Source: JAADEM01 sp965371855 (lineage in GTDB: Bacteria; Bacteroidota; Bacteroidia; Bacteroidales; Marinilabiliaceae). From it: 46,993 nucleotides of DNA. Where the stretch lies: NCBI GenBank assembly GCA_965371855.1, contig CBDUZZ010000035.1:1-46993 (forward strand), given 5' to 3'. A program made the position numbers and the translations under genes. The notes under the pieces were generated by a model that was given only the letters and a program-made list of their open reading frames with translations, had not been told where the DNA came from and ran no database searches. This document shows, one piece after another, positions 25,555 to 32,448 of this stretch (its first letter is position 1; each line of letters starts with the position of its first letter).

Positions 25555-25785
25555 GTGGATACAATTGTAATAAAAGTCGGTAGTAATAAAATAGTTACGC
25601 CACACATCTTGCGACACTCTTTCGCTACACATTTACTTGGACAAGGTGTAGATATTCGTTATATTCAAACCTTGTTAGGACACGAATCGAGCAAGATAAC
25701 TGATATATTATATACCCATGTAAGCAAAAAATCTCTTGCAAAAATTAAAAGTCCGTTAGACCAAATTTTAAACAATAAACTTTAG
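25555..25785 (+). pseudogene. 3' fragment 1 of an integron-type tyrosine recombinase
   Basis: A 76-codon frame containing the C-terminal catalytic part of a tyrosine recombinase: TPHILRHSFATHLLGQG (His/Arg), LLGHESS (second His), then the nucleophile Tyr in ILYTHVSKKS and the terminal SPLDQIL. The first about 23 residues (up to position 25623) differ in DNA sequence from fragment 2, whereas everything after it is identical to that fragment. The N-terminal four-fifths of a recombinase (about 320 residues) is absent, so it cannot be active. The GTG start directly after the exonuclease stop is likely artefactual. Confidence 0.8.
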
Positions 25786-25854
25786 ATTAACAGCCAATTA
25801 CAGATGTAAGATATAATAAGATATATAATAACAGTTACTTTACACATCCGTTGG
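25624..25854 (+). repeat. 231-bp direct repeat, copy 1
   Basis: This stretch is identical to 28654-28884 except at 25848 (C here, A at 28878). It covers the recombinase 3' end and a 64-bp noncoding tail and stops within the core motif GTTGG. The sharp switch from diverged to identical sequence at 25624 suggests recombination between related intI genes. Confidence 0.95.
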
Positions 25855-25856
25855 GC
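25850..25856 (+). other. Integron core site GTTGGGC next to intI fragment 1
   Basis: GTTGGGC fits the GTTRRRY crossover consensus and marks the exact point where the two copies of the direct repeat part ways. With the preceding 64 bp it may be an attI-like site downstream of an inverted intI. Confidence 0.5.
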
Positions 25857-25894
25857 CTAATTGCTGTAATGAAATAGAAATTAATTGTAGTATT

Positions 25895-25960
25895 AGTTAA
25901 CGTTTGAGTTAACTTGACGGCGCGTTGTTTGCGCCGGTCAAGTTGGACGATTTGTTATAC
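25895..25960 (-). other. attC recombination site A
   Basis: On the minus strand: R'' GTATAAC, spacer, L'' AACTTGACCGGCGC, 6-nt loop, L' GCGCCGTCAAGTT, spacer AACTCAAAC and R' GTTAACT. The left arm has one extra base (GACCGG against GACGG), the extrahelical base expected on the L'' side. The layout closely follows classical 60-bp attC sites such as those of aad cassettes. R boxes deviate from the strict consensus. Confidence 0.75.
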
Positions 25961-25963
25961 GCT

Positions 25964-26221
25964 TTAAACCTTACCTGCATCAATGTCGTTTTTGAAAACA
26001 TCAGTTACTAAGCTAACTATATCTTCTCCAGTTTGAGTCTCGAAGTCATTCGCCGTTTCTTTTGATACATGACACGATGCTTGTTTATGAGAGCTATCGT
26101 TGCTCAATAAAAATTGGAATTCTTGTTCATCTTGACTCTTAGCGAACCTTAACGTGTAAGATTGTCCATTAATATTCAAATTCTCAGTTCTAACTATATT
26201 TAGTGAAAGCAATTCACTCAT
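25964..26221 (-). CDS. Orphan 85-residue integron cassette protein
   Basis: An 85-residue protein that I do not recognise. It begins MSELLSLNIVRTENLNINGQ, has a short amphipathic beta region (YTLRFAKSQDEQEFQFLL) and an acidic C-terminus (GEDIVSLVTDVFKNDI). It has no signal peptide, and two of its residues are His and Cys (SCHVSKE). It fills a cassette: it starts 15 bp after the R' core GTTAGGC of attC B and its stop lies 3 bp before attC A. Its reading direction agrees with both attC sites. No function is assigned; small unknown proteins are normal in integron cassettes. Confidence 0.6.
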   Translation of the reverse strand: MSELLSLNIVRTENLNINGQSYTLRFAKSQDEQEFQFLLSNDSSHKQASCHVSKETANDFETQTGEDIVSLVTDVFKNDIDAGKV

Positions 26222-26236
26222 GATTTCTCATATTGC

Positions 26237-26338
26237 GCCTAACGGCAGAGATAAGCTGACAAAAACGTATGTAAATACTTAACTTAGCCAAAATCATCGT
26301 ACGCGTTTTTGTTCAGCTTAATTGAATTGTTAACTGCC
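26237..26338 (-). other. attC recombination site B
   Basis: On the minus strand: R'' in GGCAGTTAAC, spacer AATTCA, L'' TTAAGCTGAACAAAAACG, a long variable loop, L' CGTTTTTGTCAGCTTAT, spacer and R' GTTAGGC, a perfect GTTRRRY. The left arm carries an extra A (GAAC against GAC), giving the usual extrahelical base. It lies immediately after the stop of the repeat-protein gene. Confidence 0.8.
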
Positions 26339-26340
26339 GC

Positions 26341-27990
26341 CTACTTTAAGAAAACCATCTTTTTGACCTGAGAGTACCCGGAACCAGTTGTAAGTTTGTA
26401 TAAATATGTTCCGGATGGCAAGTTTTGGTCATAAAATGAATAATTGTAAGTGCCGGCAGATAGTTTTTCGTTAACCAACGTTGCTACGTTTTGACCGAAT
26501 GTATTAAAAATAGATAAGTTTACCTGGTCGAATTTGCTTAAATAGAAACGGATATTTGTTACTGAATTAAATGGGTTTGGATAATTCTGGGAAAGAGAAA
26601 AATCTTTTGGATTAATATTCCCCTGGTCTACTTCGGTTGTTACTCCATTCCAATCCCAGCTAACTATTTTTGCATAGACGTCCCATTTTTCGGGTCGACG
26701 GTCATCCTGCCATGAAAAAATTATGCTTGAGTTATCTGCACATACTACCGGTGATATCTCGCCATTATTTGGACCATCGGCAACAATACGATAATTCCCG
26801 CCATTTGGATTTCCATTTGAATAATATCTTTGACCAATAATATCTGGGTTATATTGTCCATATCTATAGTCTTGCCACACAATAACAAAATTACCCACTC
26901 CGTCCATTGATATGGAGGGAAGCTTTTGATGCATACTACCAGCATCATCGTTTACTTTTATGTTAGCTCCTAAGGCTGCGCCTGCACTAGTGTATCTTTG
27001 ATAATAGATATCCCCATCGCTATTCCTATAATCTTGCCACACAATAACAAAATTACCCGCCGCATCCATTGAAATTGAGGGATACATTTGAAATTCATTA
27101 CCAGCATCATCGTTTACTTTTGTGTTTACTCCTAAAGCTCCTCCTGTGCTGGTATATCTTTGATAATAAATATCCCAAGTGGCATTCCTAAAATCTTGCC
27201 ACACAATAACAAAATTACCTGCTACGTCAATTAAGATGACGGGAGAAGTCTGATCGGCATCGCCAGTATCATCATTTACTTTTGTGTTAACTCCCAGAGC
27301 TCCTCCTGTGCTGGTATATCTTTGATAATAAATATCCCAATTGTTATTCCTTTCATCTATCCACACAAGCACAAAATTACCTGCTGCGTCCATTGAGATT
27401 GATGGATCCCATTGTTTTGCAGTACCTGCGTCATCGTTAACTTTTGTATTAACTCCTAAAGCTCCTCCTGTGCTGGTATATCTTTGAAAATAGATATCAT
27501 AATTGTCATTCCTGGTATCACCCCACGCAATCACAAAATTACCTGTTGCGTCCATTGTAATTGATGGATGCTCTTGAGATGCATCTTGAGTATCATCATT
27601 TACTTTTGTATTAACTCCTAAAGCTGTACCTGCATCGTTGTATCTTTGAAAATAAATATCCCAATTGGCATCCCTAAAATCGTACCACACAATAACAAAA
27701 TTACCTACCGCATCCATTGATATTGAGGGAACGTATTGATCTTCACTACCGACATCATCATTAACAAGGAAATCTTCTACAATTGTGCTTTTTATAGTTT
27801 CAATCTGTTGTTCATTAGGTTTTAGACCATTATGCGTGTTTATTGGTACTTCACGATTGCCTAATTCCAGCTTGTATGCTGTATTAATTATTAAATCTTG
27901 GCTTTGATTGTTGAGATGGTCAATAGACTGGGCACAATTATTTTTGCAGTTTAAAACAACTAAAAAAACAAGTAGTATTGAAATTTTCAT
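26341..27990 (-). CDS. Secreted repeat protein with type IX sorting domain, in a cassette
   Basis: A 549-residue secreted protein. Signal peptide (MKISILLVFLVVLNCKN...CAQ), then from about residue 70 six close repeats of 54 residues and one degenerate seventh. Each repeat has the frame D-SISMD-A-GNFVIVWQD-RN--DIYYQRY...GALGVNTKVNDD, probably a beta-propeller. The C-terminal sorting domain (SQNYPNPFN, GQNVATLVNEKLSAG, LPSGTYLYKL, KKMVFLK) is of the type common in Ignavibacteria/Chlorobi and unlike the YPNPVKD form at 36-536. This suggests horizontal origin. The gene is in a cassette flanked by complementary GTTAACTGCC / GGCAGTTAAC ends. The ligand is unknown. Confidence 0.85.
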   Translation of the reverse strand: MKISILLVFLVVLNCKNNCAQSIDHLNNQSQDLIINTAYKLELGNREVPINTHNGLKPNEQQIETIKSTIVEDFLVNDDVGSEDQYVPSISMDAVGNFVIVWYDFRDANWDIYFQRYNDAGTALGVNTKVNDDTQDASQEHPSITMDATGNFVIAWGDTRNDNYDIYFQRYTSTGGALGVNTKVNDDAGTAKQWDPSISMDAAGNFVLVWIDERNNNWDIYYQRYTSTGGALGVNTKVNDDTGDADQTSPVILIDVAGNFVIVWQDFRNATWDIYYQRYTSTGGALGVNTKVNDDAGNEFQMYPSISMDAAGNFVIVWQDYRNSDGDIYYQRYTSAGAALGANIKVNDDAGSMHQKLPSISMDGVGNFVIVWQDYRYGQYNPDIIGQRYYSNGNPNGGNYRIVADGPNNGEISPVVCADNSSIIFSWQDDRRPEKWDVYAKIVSWDWNGVTTEVDQGNINPKDFSLSQNYPNPFNSVTNIRFYLSKFDQVNLSIFNTFGQNVATLVNEKLSAGTYNYSFYDQNLPSGTYLYKLTTGSGYSQVKKMVFLK

Positions 27991-28033
27991 AATTTCTTCC
28001 GATAATGTTTGAATTATTATTTTGTTTTAAGTG

Positions 28034-28282
28034 CTATAAGCTTTCTGGTTTAAAAGGACGGTTGATTATTTTTATGGTTTCTTGCAGCGTATAACCCAGA
28101 TTATAATTAGAGATTGCGGCATAAATTATTTTGGATGAATAAGTTTTATGGGTAAGTTTTGAATCAACGAATTTCTGTTGACAATCTTTGCATAGATAAA
28201 CTTGTTTCAGAGAATTCTTTGCGTAAGATTTACTTTTTTTTATCAGATTCTTGCTACTACAATTTTTACATACTGTTTCCAT
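28034..28282 (-). CDS. Small zinc-ribbon/helix-turn-helix protein, possibly a transposase N-terminus
   Basis: An 82-residue protein with two Cys pairs (VCKNCSS and LCKDCQQ) forming a zinc ribbon, followed by a helical segment (IIYAAISNYNLGYTLQETI) like a helix-turn-helix. It resembles the N-terminal DNA-binding part of some IS transposases, which would continue another 200 or more residues. Here it stops with KPESL. It could be a free-standing regulator or a truncated transposase. It lies 43 bp before the repeat-protein gene and within the same cassette, on the same strand. Confidence 0.55.
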   Translation of the reverse strand: METVCKNCSSKNLIKKSKSYAKNSLKQVYLCKDCQQKFVDSKLTHKTYSSKIIYAAISNYNLGYTLQETIKIINRPFKPESL

Positions 28283-28343
28283 ATTAAAGCCAAAATATAA
28301 TTTTATCTGATCACCTTAAACTTAAAAACCTTTCGGAAAAAAA

Positions 28344-28353
28344 GGCAGTTAAC
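28344..28353 (-). other. Upstream boundary of the 2-kb cassette
   Basis: On the minus strand this is GTTAACTGCC, an exact complement of the R'' GGCAGTTAAC of attC B. A cassette excised between them would have the matched ends of a circular cassette. The neighbouring 28354-28419 contains a CGGTATA/TATACCG hairpin and might be a truncated attI or attC. Confidence 0.6.
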
Positions 28354-28419
28354 ATATTATTCTACTGCCAATATCGGTATAAGAACAAATATACAACATC
28401 CTATACCGAAAGTCAATAA

Positions 28420-28815
28420 GAATTTACAGGGGCTTTTATTCCGGAAGCATTGGAAAGAAAGTATCCGAATGCTTCTAAAGAACTGTCCTGGCAATATATT
28501 TTCTCCTCCAGGAAACCAGCAATTGACCCTCGTTCGGAAAAATTGAAACAACACTATCGTCATGTAAGTTTTTTACAAAAAGAAGTGAAAAATGCAATCA
28601 GAAAAACACAGATAACTAAAAATGCCTCCTGTCATACTTTTCGCCATTCATTTGCTACACATTTACTTGGACAAGGTGTAGATATTCGTTATATTCAAAC
28701 CTTGTTAGGACACGAATCGAGCAAGATAACTGATATATTATATACCCATGTAAGCAAAAAATCTCTTGCAAAAATTAAAAGTCCGTTAGACCAAATTTTA
28801 AACAATAAACTTTAG
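28420..28815 (+). pseudogene. 3' fragment 2 of an integron integrase (intI)
   Basis: About 131 codons of an integron integrase C-terminus, with no N-terminus: an in-frame TAA lies right upstream at 28417. The IntI-specific insertion is evident (PEALERKYPNASKELSWQ, then IFSSRKPAIDPRSEKLKQHY), which separates it from XerC/D. The catalytic core follows: CHTFRHSFATHLL, LLGHESSK, and Tyr in ILYTHVSKK, with terminal KSPLDQIL. The catalytic first Arg and the N-terminal SAM-like domain are lost, so the fragment is inactive. Its last 231 bp recur at 25624-25854. Confidence 0.85.
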
Positions 28816-28884
28816 ATTAACAGCCAATTACAGATGTAAGATATAATAAGATATATAATAACAGTTACTTTACACATACGTTGG
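28654..28884 (+). repeat. 231-bp direct repeat, copy 2
   Basis: Second copy of the intI 3' end plus a 64-bp tail; see copy 1 at 25624-25854. It ends at the core GTTGG, after which the sequence changes to the methyltransferase cassette. Confidence 0.95.
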
Positions 28885-28886
28885 AC
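28880..28886 (+). other. Integron core site GTTGGAC before the methyltransferase cassette
   Basis: GTTGGAC matches GTTRRRY; with the following ACC it is complementary to GGTGTCCCAC at 29763-29772 in nine of ten positions. It marks the left end of a plus-strand cassette. Confidence 0.6.
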
Positions 28887-28912
28887 ACCATAAAAACGAA
28901 CAGAACTGCAAC

Positions 28913-29749
28913 ATGACACAATATTTAAAAACAGACTGGGATTATAATTCGGAAAAACTTGTTGAAGTATTTGACGAATTACCATTATGGGCAGCACCAT
29001 TTGGATTAAAACTACTTGATGGAATCAAATATAAAAAAGGGATTCATGCCGTTGATATCGGATTCGGAGCTGGATTTCCTTTAACTGAAATTGCCATGCG
29101 ACTGGGTAAAGATTCAAAAATTTATGGAATTGACCCATGGGATGCAGCAGTTGACCGAGCAGAGAAAAAGATAGACTTTTACGATATTCAGAATATTGAA
29201 ATCATTCGAGGAGTTGCTGAGAGTATTCCGCTAAATGATAACTCGATTGATTTAATTGTAAGCAATAACGGATTGAATAATGTTGCCGACCTTGATAAAT
29301 CATTATCTGAATGTTCAAGGGTTATTAAAACTAGTGGGCAATTTATCCAGACAATGAATTTAAATGATACAATGATTGAGTTTTATTCGACAATGGAAAA
29401 AGTATTGACGGATTTAAAACTTGATAATTGTTTGGACTCTATGCGAAACCAGATTTATAAAAAACGGAAGCCACTTGACCAATATCTTGAACAGATAAAG
29501 TCACATGGATTCTCAATTGAGTCTGTGAGTCATGACAAATTTGAGTACAAATTCGTTGACGGGACAACAATGCTCAATCATTATTTTATAAGACTTGCTT
29601 TTATTGATGGCTGGAAAGAAATTGTGCCATTAGATAATCAAGCAGAAATATTTGAACAGATAGAAAATGAATTAAATAATAAATCTCAGACTGATGGAAT
29701 AATGAAATTGAATGTTCCATTTGTTGTGATTGATTGTAAAAGACATTAA
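28913..29749 (+). CDS. SAM-dependent methyltransferase, cassette-borne
   Basis: A 278-residue class I methyltransferase. Motif I is VDIGFGAGFPLTEIAMRLG (residues about 45-63), motif II ends in IYGIDPWDAAVDRAE, motif III in IIRGVAESIPLNDNSID, and motif IV in DLIVSNNGLNNV. The C-terminal half is more divergent and may bind the substrate (KFEYKFVDGTTMLNHYFIRLAF). The acceptor is unknown, and UbiE-like and antibiotic-type enzymes are both possible. The gene starts 27 bp after an integron core site and is followed within 15 bp by a possible R'' box, so it is probably a gene cassette. Confidence 0.85.
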   Translation: MTQYLKTDWDYNSEKLVEVFDELPLWAAPFGLKLLDGIKYKKGIHAVDIGFGAGFPLTEIAMRLGKDSKIYGIDPWDAAVDRAEKKIDFYDIQNIEIIRGVAESIPLNDNSIDLIVSNNGLNNVADLDKSLSECSRVIKTSGQFIQTMNLNDTMIEFYSTMEKVLTDLKLDNCLDSMRNQIYKKRKPLDQYLEQIKSHGFSIESVSHDKFEYKFVDGTTMLNHYFIRLAFIDGWKEIVPLDNQAEIFEQIENELNNKSQTDGIMKLNVPFVVIDCKRH

Positions 29750-29762
29750 AACAATAATTTAC

Positions 29763-29772
29763 GGTGTCCCAC
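29763..29772 (+). other. Possible R'' box closing the methyltransferase cassette
   Basis: GGTGTCCCAC is complementary to the cassette start GTTGGACACC except at one base. No clear L''/L' stem follows, so the attC looks decayed or truncated. The remaining gap to 29893 shows no gene. Confidence 0.45.
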
Positions 29773-29892
29773 AATAGATATAAAAAATAAGCGAGATAGT
29801 AGTAATATTCCTGAAGTTTCGGGATAACCTGTTTAAACTTTCTTGGAAGTTGAAAGTTTTGTGCTTCGAAATCGTTTACTTTTCATATACTC

Positions 29893-29972
29893 ACAGTCAT
29901 TCCCATATCGCACTTCCCTACATCCTACATCCCCATATCGCATATCCTATATCCCCACATCATCCCATCAAA
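29893..29972. repeat. CATATCGC/CATCCC word tract at the end of the hydrolase gene
   Basis: Iterated words such as CCCATATCGCA, CCTACATCC and CCTATATCCC. The tract covers the final codons of the minus-strand hydrolase gene, paralleling the hslR and Dabb gene ends. Confidence 0.6.
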
Positions 29973-30748
29973 AATTCCAAAACAGTTTTTACAAACAGTT
30001 TAGGTTGTTGGGCATGAAGCCAATGGCCGGCTTCAGGTATTGTGATTATCTCAGAATTAGGGAAAAGGTCTTTTATCCGGTTCGAATCACTCCTTTTAAT
30101 GTAGTTGGAAGCCTCTCCTTTCAGGAAAAGAGTGGGAACCTCAATGGGTATAGTTAGTTCAGAAAAACCGTTCATGATCTTTTCAAGACTTTTGTCGATG
30201 CTGTTAATGTTAAGTCTCCAGCTATAAGTGCCGTTGCTGTTTCGTTCAATGTTCTTAAGCAGGAACATATTAAGTTGTGGGTTGGGTATATACTTGTTTA
30301 GTCTGTTTTCTATCTCTATTCTGTCCTTCGCCGTTTCCGGATCTACCGATTTTAATGCTGATATTATCATTTTATGTACACCGGAGTTAGAGTCTGACAT
30401 GTCATAAGTTTTTGGTGCAATGTCAACTATAATAAGTTTATTCACCAAATCCGGATATTTTAATGCAAACCACATTGCCGTTTTTCCACCCATCGAATGG
30501 CCAATAATATGAGCCTTGCCGATATCATGACTCCTGAAAAAAGTATGAAGGTCAGCAGTAAACAAGTCGTAATTCATTTCAGATGAATGTGGGGATCTGC
30601 CGTGATTTCGCTGGTCGATAAGGTATACCTGAAGATGATTTTTCAGCACTTGTGCTATAGAAATCCAGTTGTCGCCCGAACCGTAAAGCCCGTGTAATAT
30701 TATTAACGGAATTCCTGTTTCCCCTTTTTTTCTGTAAAATAGTTCCAA
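29960..30748 (-). CDS. Alpha/beta-fold hydrolase (YbfF-like esterase)
   Basis: A 262-residue alpha/beta hydrolase. The oxyanion-hole segment is LHGLYGSGDNWISIA, a conserved loop DQRNHGRSPHS follows, and the nucleophile elbow is GHSMGGKTAMWFA (Ser). The later acid region and the catalytic His in PEAGHWLHAQQP complete the triad. This is the YbfF/PNPB-esterase-like group; the natural ester is unknown. It precedes pdxJ on the minus strand, separated by about 105 bp that includes a pyrimidine-rich word tract. Confidence 0.88.
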   Translation of the reverse strand: MELFYRKKGETGIPLIILHGLYGSGDNWISIAQVLKNHLQVYLIDQRNHGRSPHSSEMNYDLFTADLHTFFRSHDIGKAHIIGHSMGGKTAMWFALKYPDLVNKLIIVDIAPKTYDMSDSNSGVHKMIISALKSVDPETAKDRIEIENRLNKYIPNPQLNMFLLKNIERNSNGTYSWRLNINSIDKSLEKIMNGFSELTIPIEVPTLFLKGEASNYIKRSDSNRIKDLFPNSEIITIPEAGHWLHAQQPKLFVKTVLEFLMG

Positions 30749-30799
30749 TGCTATTAACTTGATTTATATGATTGTACTGCCGATGTATGTATAGTCTCA

Positions 30800-30852
30800 G
30801 TTTTGCTTTTGCAGCTCAGTTTTCTCCTTTTCCCTTTCTCCTTTTCCCTTAA
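30800..30852. repeat. CTCCTTTTCCC word tract between hydrolase and pdxJ
   Basis: Pyrimidine-rich repetition (TTTTCTCCTTTTCCC, TTTCTCCTTTTCCC) after pdxJ's stop codon and before the hydrolase gene, read on the plus strand. Confidence 0.55.
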
Positions 30853-30855
30853 TAC

Positions 30856-31572
30856 TTACTTCACTAACTGATTTTTATATAAAGCAATCGTCTCTTCCAA
30901 TCCGTAATAGAGTGCATCACAAATTAAAGCATGACCGATAGATACTTCTGCTAAAAAGGGGATGTGCTGATTGAAAAACTTCAGATTGTCAAGGTTCAGG
31001 TCATGACCTGCATTAATCTTCAGCCCTGACTTGTTTGCCAGCGTTGCAGCTTCAATATATGGTTCAATGGCTTTTTGAGGATTATCACTATACATTCTGG
31101 CATAAGGTTCAGTATACAATTCCACTCTGTCGGTATTTGTTAAGGATGCATTAATAATATTTTCCGGATTAGTATCAATAAAAATGGATGTTCTGATCCC
31201 TTCCTCTTTAAGCTCTGCAATAATATCCTGTAAAAATGTTTTATGTTTCACGGTATCCCATCCCGCATTTGATGTTATTGCTTCCGGCGGGTCAGGAACT
31301 AAGGTAACCTGGTGAGGCCTGACCTTTTTAACTAATTCAAGGAATTTTTTTGTAGGATATCCTTCTATGTTAAATTCAGTTTTTATTATCTGATAAAGGT
31401 TTATGACGTCTGAATACTTTACATGACGTTCGTCAGGTCGGGGATGAACAGTAATGCCATCAGCTCCAAAGTTCTGAACATCAGTGGCAACTTTTAATAT
31501 ATCGGGCATGTTTCCACCTCTGGAATTTCTTAATGTGGCTATTTTATTTATGTTAACGCTTAGTCTGGTCAT
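30856..31572 (-). CDS. pdxJ: Pyridoxine 5'-phosphate synthase
   Basis: A 238-residue enzyme condensing 1-deoxyxylulose 5-phosphate with 3-amino-2-oxopropyl phosphate to pyridoxine 5'-phosphate, in vitamin B6 synthesis. The start MTRLSVNINKIATLRNSRGG is typical; an upstream TTG adds two residues and is rejected. Other markers: ADGITVHPRPDERHVK, VTLVPDPPEAITSNAGWD, LKINAGHDLNLDNL and EVSIGHALICDAL. Length is normal. It stands divergently from the CBS/nadK block, with only about 105 bp between. Confidence 0.97.
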   Translation of the reverse strand: MTRLSVNINKIATLRNSRGGNMPDILKVATDVQNFGADGITVHPRPDERHVKYSDVINLYQIIKTEFNIEGYPTKKFLELVKKVRPHQVTLVPDPPEAITSNAGWDTVKHKTFLQDIIAELKEEGIRTSIFIDTNPENIINASLTNTDRVELYTEPYARMYSDNPQKAIEPYIEAATLANKSGLKINAGHDLNLDNLKFFNQHIPFLAEVSIGHALICDALYYGLEETIALYKNQLVK

Positions 31573-31678
31573 GGTCAATATTTAATGTTTTCTGAAATTT
31601 TTTGTTGTAAATGTATATTGTTCTATATTTATTGTTTGATAATTTGCAAATTTACTAAGTTTTTATTGAAAGATACAT

Positions 31679-32344
31679 ATGTTAGCTAAAGATTTATTAT
31701 CAGAGGTAATCCCTGTACTTAAGACTTCAGACACGGGGCTTGATGCTCTGAATTGGATGGAGGTATTCCGGGTGTCTCATTTGCCTATCGTTAACAATAC
31801 CGACTTTTTGGGATTAGTTTCTGATTCTGACATTTATGATTTTAATAAGGCGGAAGAGCCTCTTGGTAATCATGCACTTTCGTTAAATAAGCCATACGTA
31901 TATTATTATCAGCATATTTATGATGTTATTGAAATAGTATCAAGACTGAAACTTACTGTAATGCCTGTTTTGGATGAGAATAAAGAATTTTTGGGAGTTA
32001 TTACTCAAACTGACTTATTACATCGGTTTGCTGATTTGATTGCAGCACACACACCGGGAGGAGTCATTGAATTTGAGGTGAAAGAAAAAGATTATAGTTT
32101 ATCAGAGATTGCCCATATAATTGAGGATGCAGAGGCAAAAGTTCTGAGTTTTTATGTGTCGCAATCTGAACAGGATGACCGACTAAATGTTACCATAAAA
32201 CTTAACCGTAACGATATTCAGCCGGTTTTAAATGCTTTCGATAGATATGGATATATGGTTAAAACTACTTACGTTGGTGAGGGAGTTAATGATGTTAAAG
32301 CTCATGATAATTATGAAGCTTTAATGAGATATTTGAATACTTGA
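31679..32344 (+). CDS. CBS-domain protein
   Basis: A 221-residue protein with two CBS motifs: first around residues 1-55 (MLAKDLLSEVIPVLKTSDTG, then HLPIVNNTDFLGLVSDSDIY), second about 75-125 (DVIEIVSRLKLTVMPVLDENKEFLGVITQTDLL). A C-terminal ACT-like region follows (GGVIEFEVKEKDYSLSEIAHI). Such pairs bind adenosine nucleotides and regulate partners. It lies 104 bp before nadK, with which it is conserved next to pdxJ in the Bacteroidota. Its partner is unknown. Confidence 0.88.
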   Translation: MLAKDLLSEVIPVLKTSDTGLDALNWMEVFRVSHLPIVNNTDFLGLVSDSDIYDFNKAEEPLGNHALSLNKPYVYYYQHIYDVIEIVSRLKLTVMPVLDENKEFLGVITQTDLLHRFADLIAAHTPGGVIEFEVKEKDYSLSEIAHIIEDAEAKVLSFYVSQSEQDDRLNVTIKLNRNDIQPVLNAFDRYGYMVKTTYVGEGVNDVKAHDNYEALMRYLNT

Positions 32345-32448
32345 GATATGGTGTTAATGAGCTAATGAGTCAATGTCCGGATAGCGAGATTAGGTAAAAG
32401 TAGGTTGTAGTAAAAGGCATATTTTTTTTAAAAATATAAAATTAAGCG

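Noticed and set aside
25895..26338. Reading the two attC hairpins in the plus orientation.
   Set aside because: The extra unpaired base falls in the left arm only when they are read on the minus strand. The R' box GTTAGGC (site B) is canonical only there, and both adjacent ORFs are on the minus strand.
26700..27780. The regularly repeated 162-bp units looked like a CRISPR array or minisatellite.
   Set aside because: They are in frame and encode 54-residue protein repeats with conserved hydrophobic pattern; the unit is far too long for CRISPR and there are no spacers.
28354..28420. A complete intI start upstream of fragment 2.
   Set aside because: An in-frame TAA directly precedes the recognisable IntI sequence, and no N-terminal IntI domain is readable in any frame between the cassette boundary and 28420.
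30070..30100. A tRNA-like TTCGAATC sequence.
   Set aside because: It lies within the alpha/beta hydrolase coding sequence and has no acceptor stem or anticodon arm around it. I found no tRNA or rRNA gene in the window.
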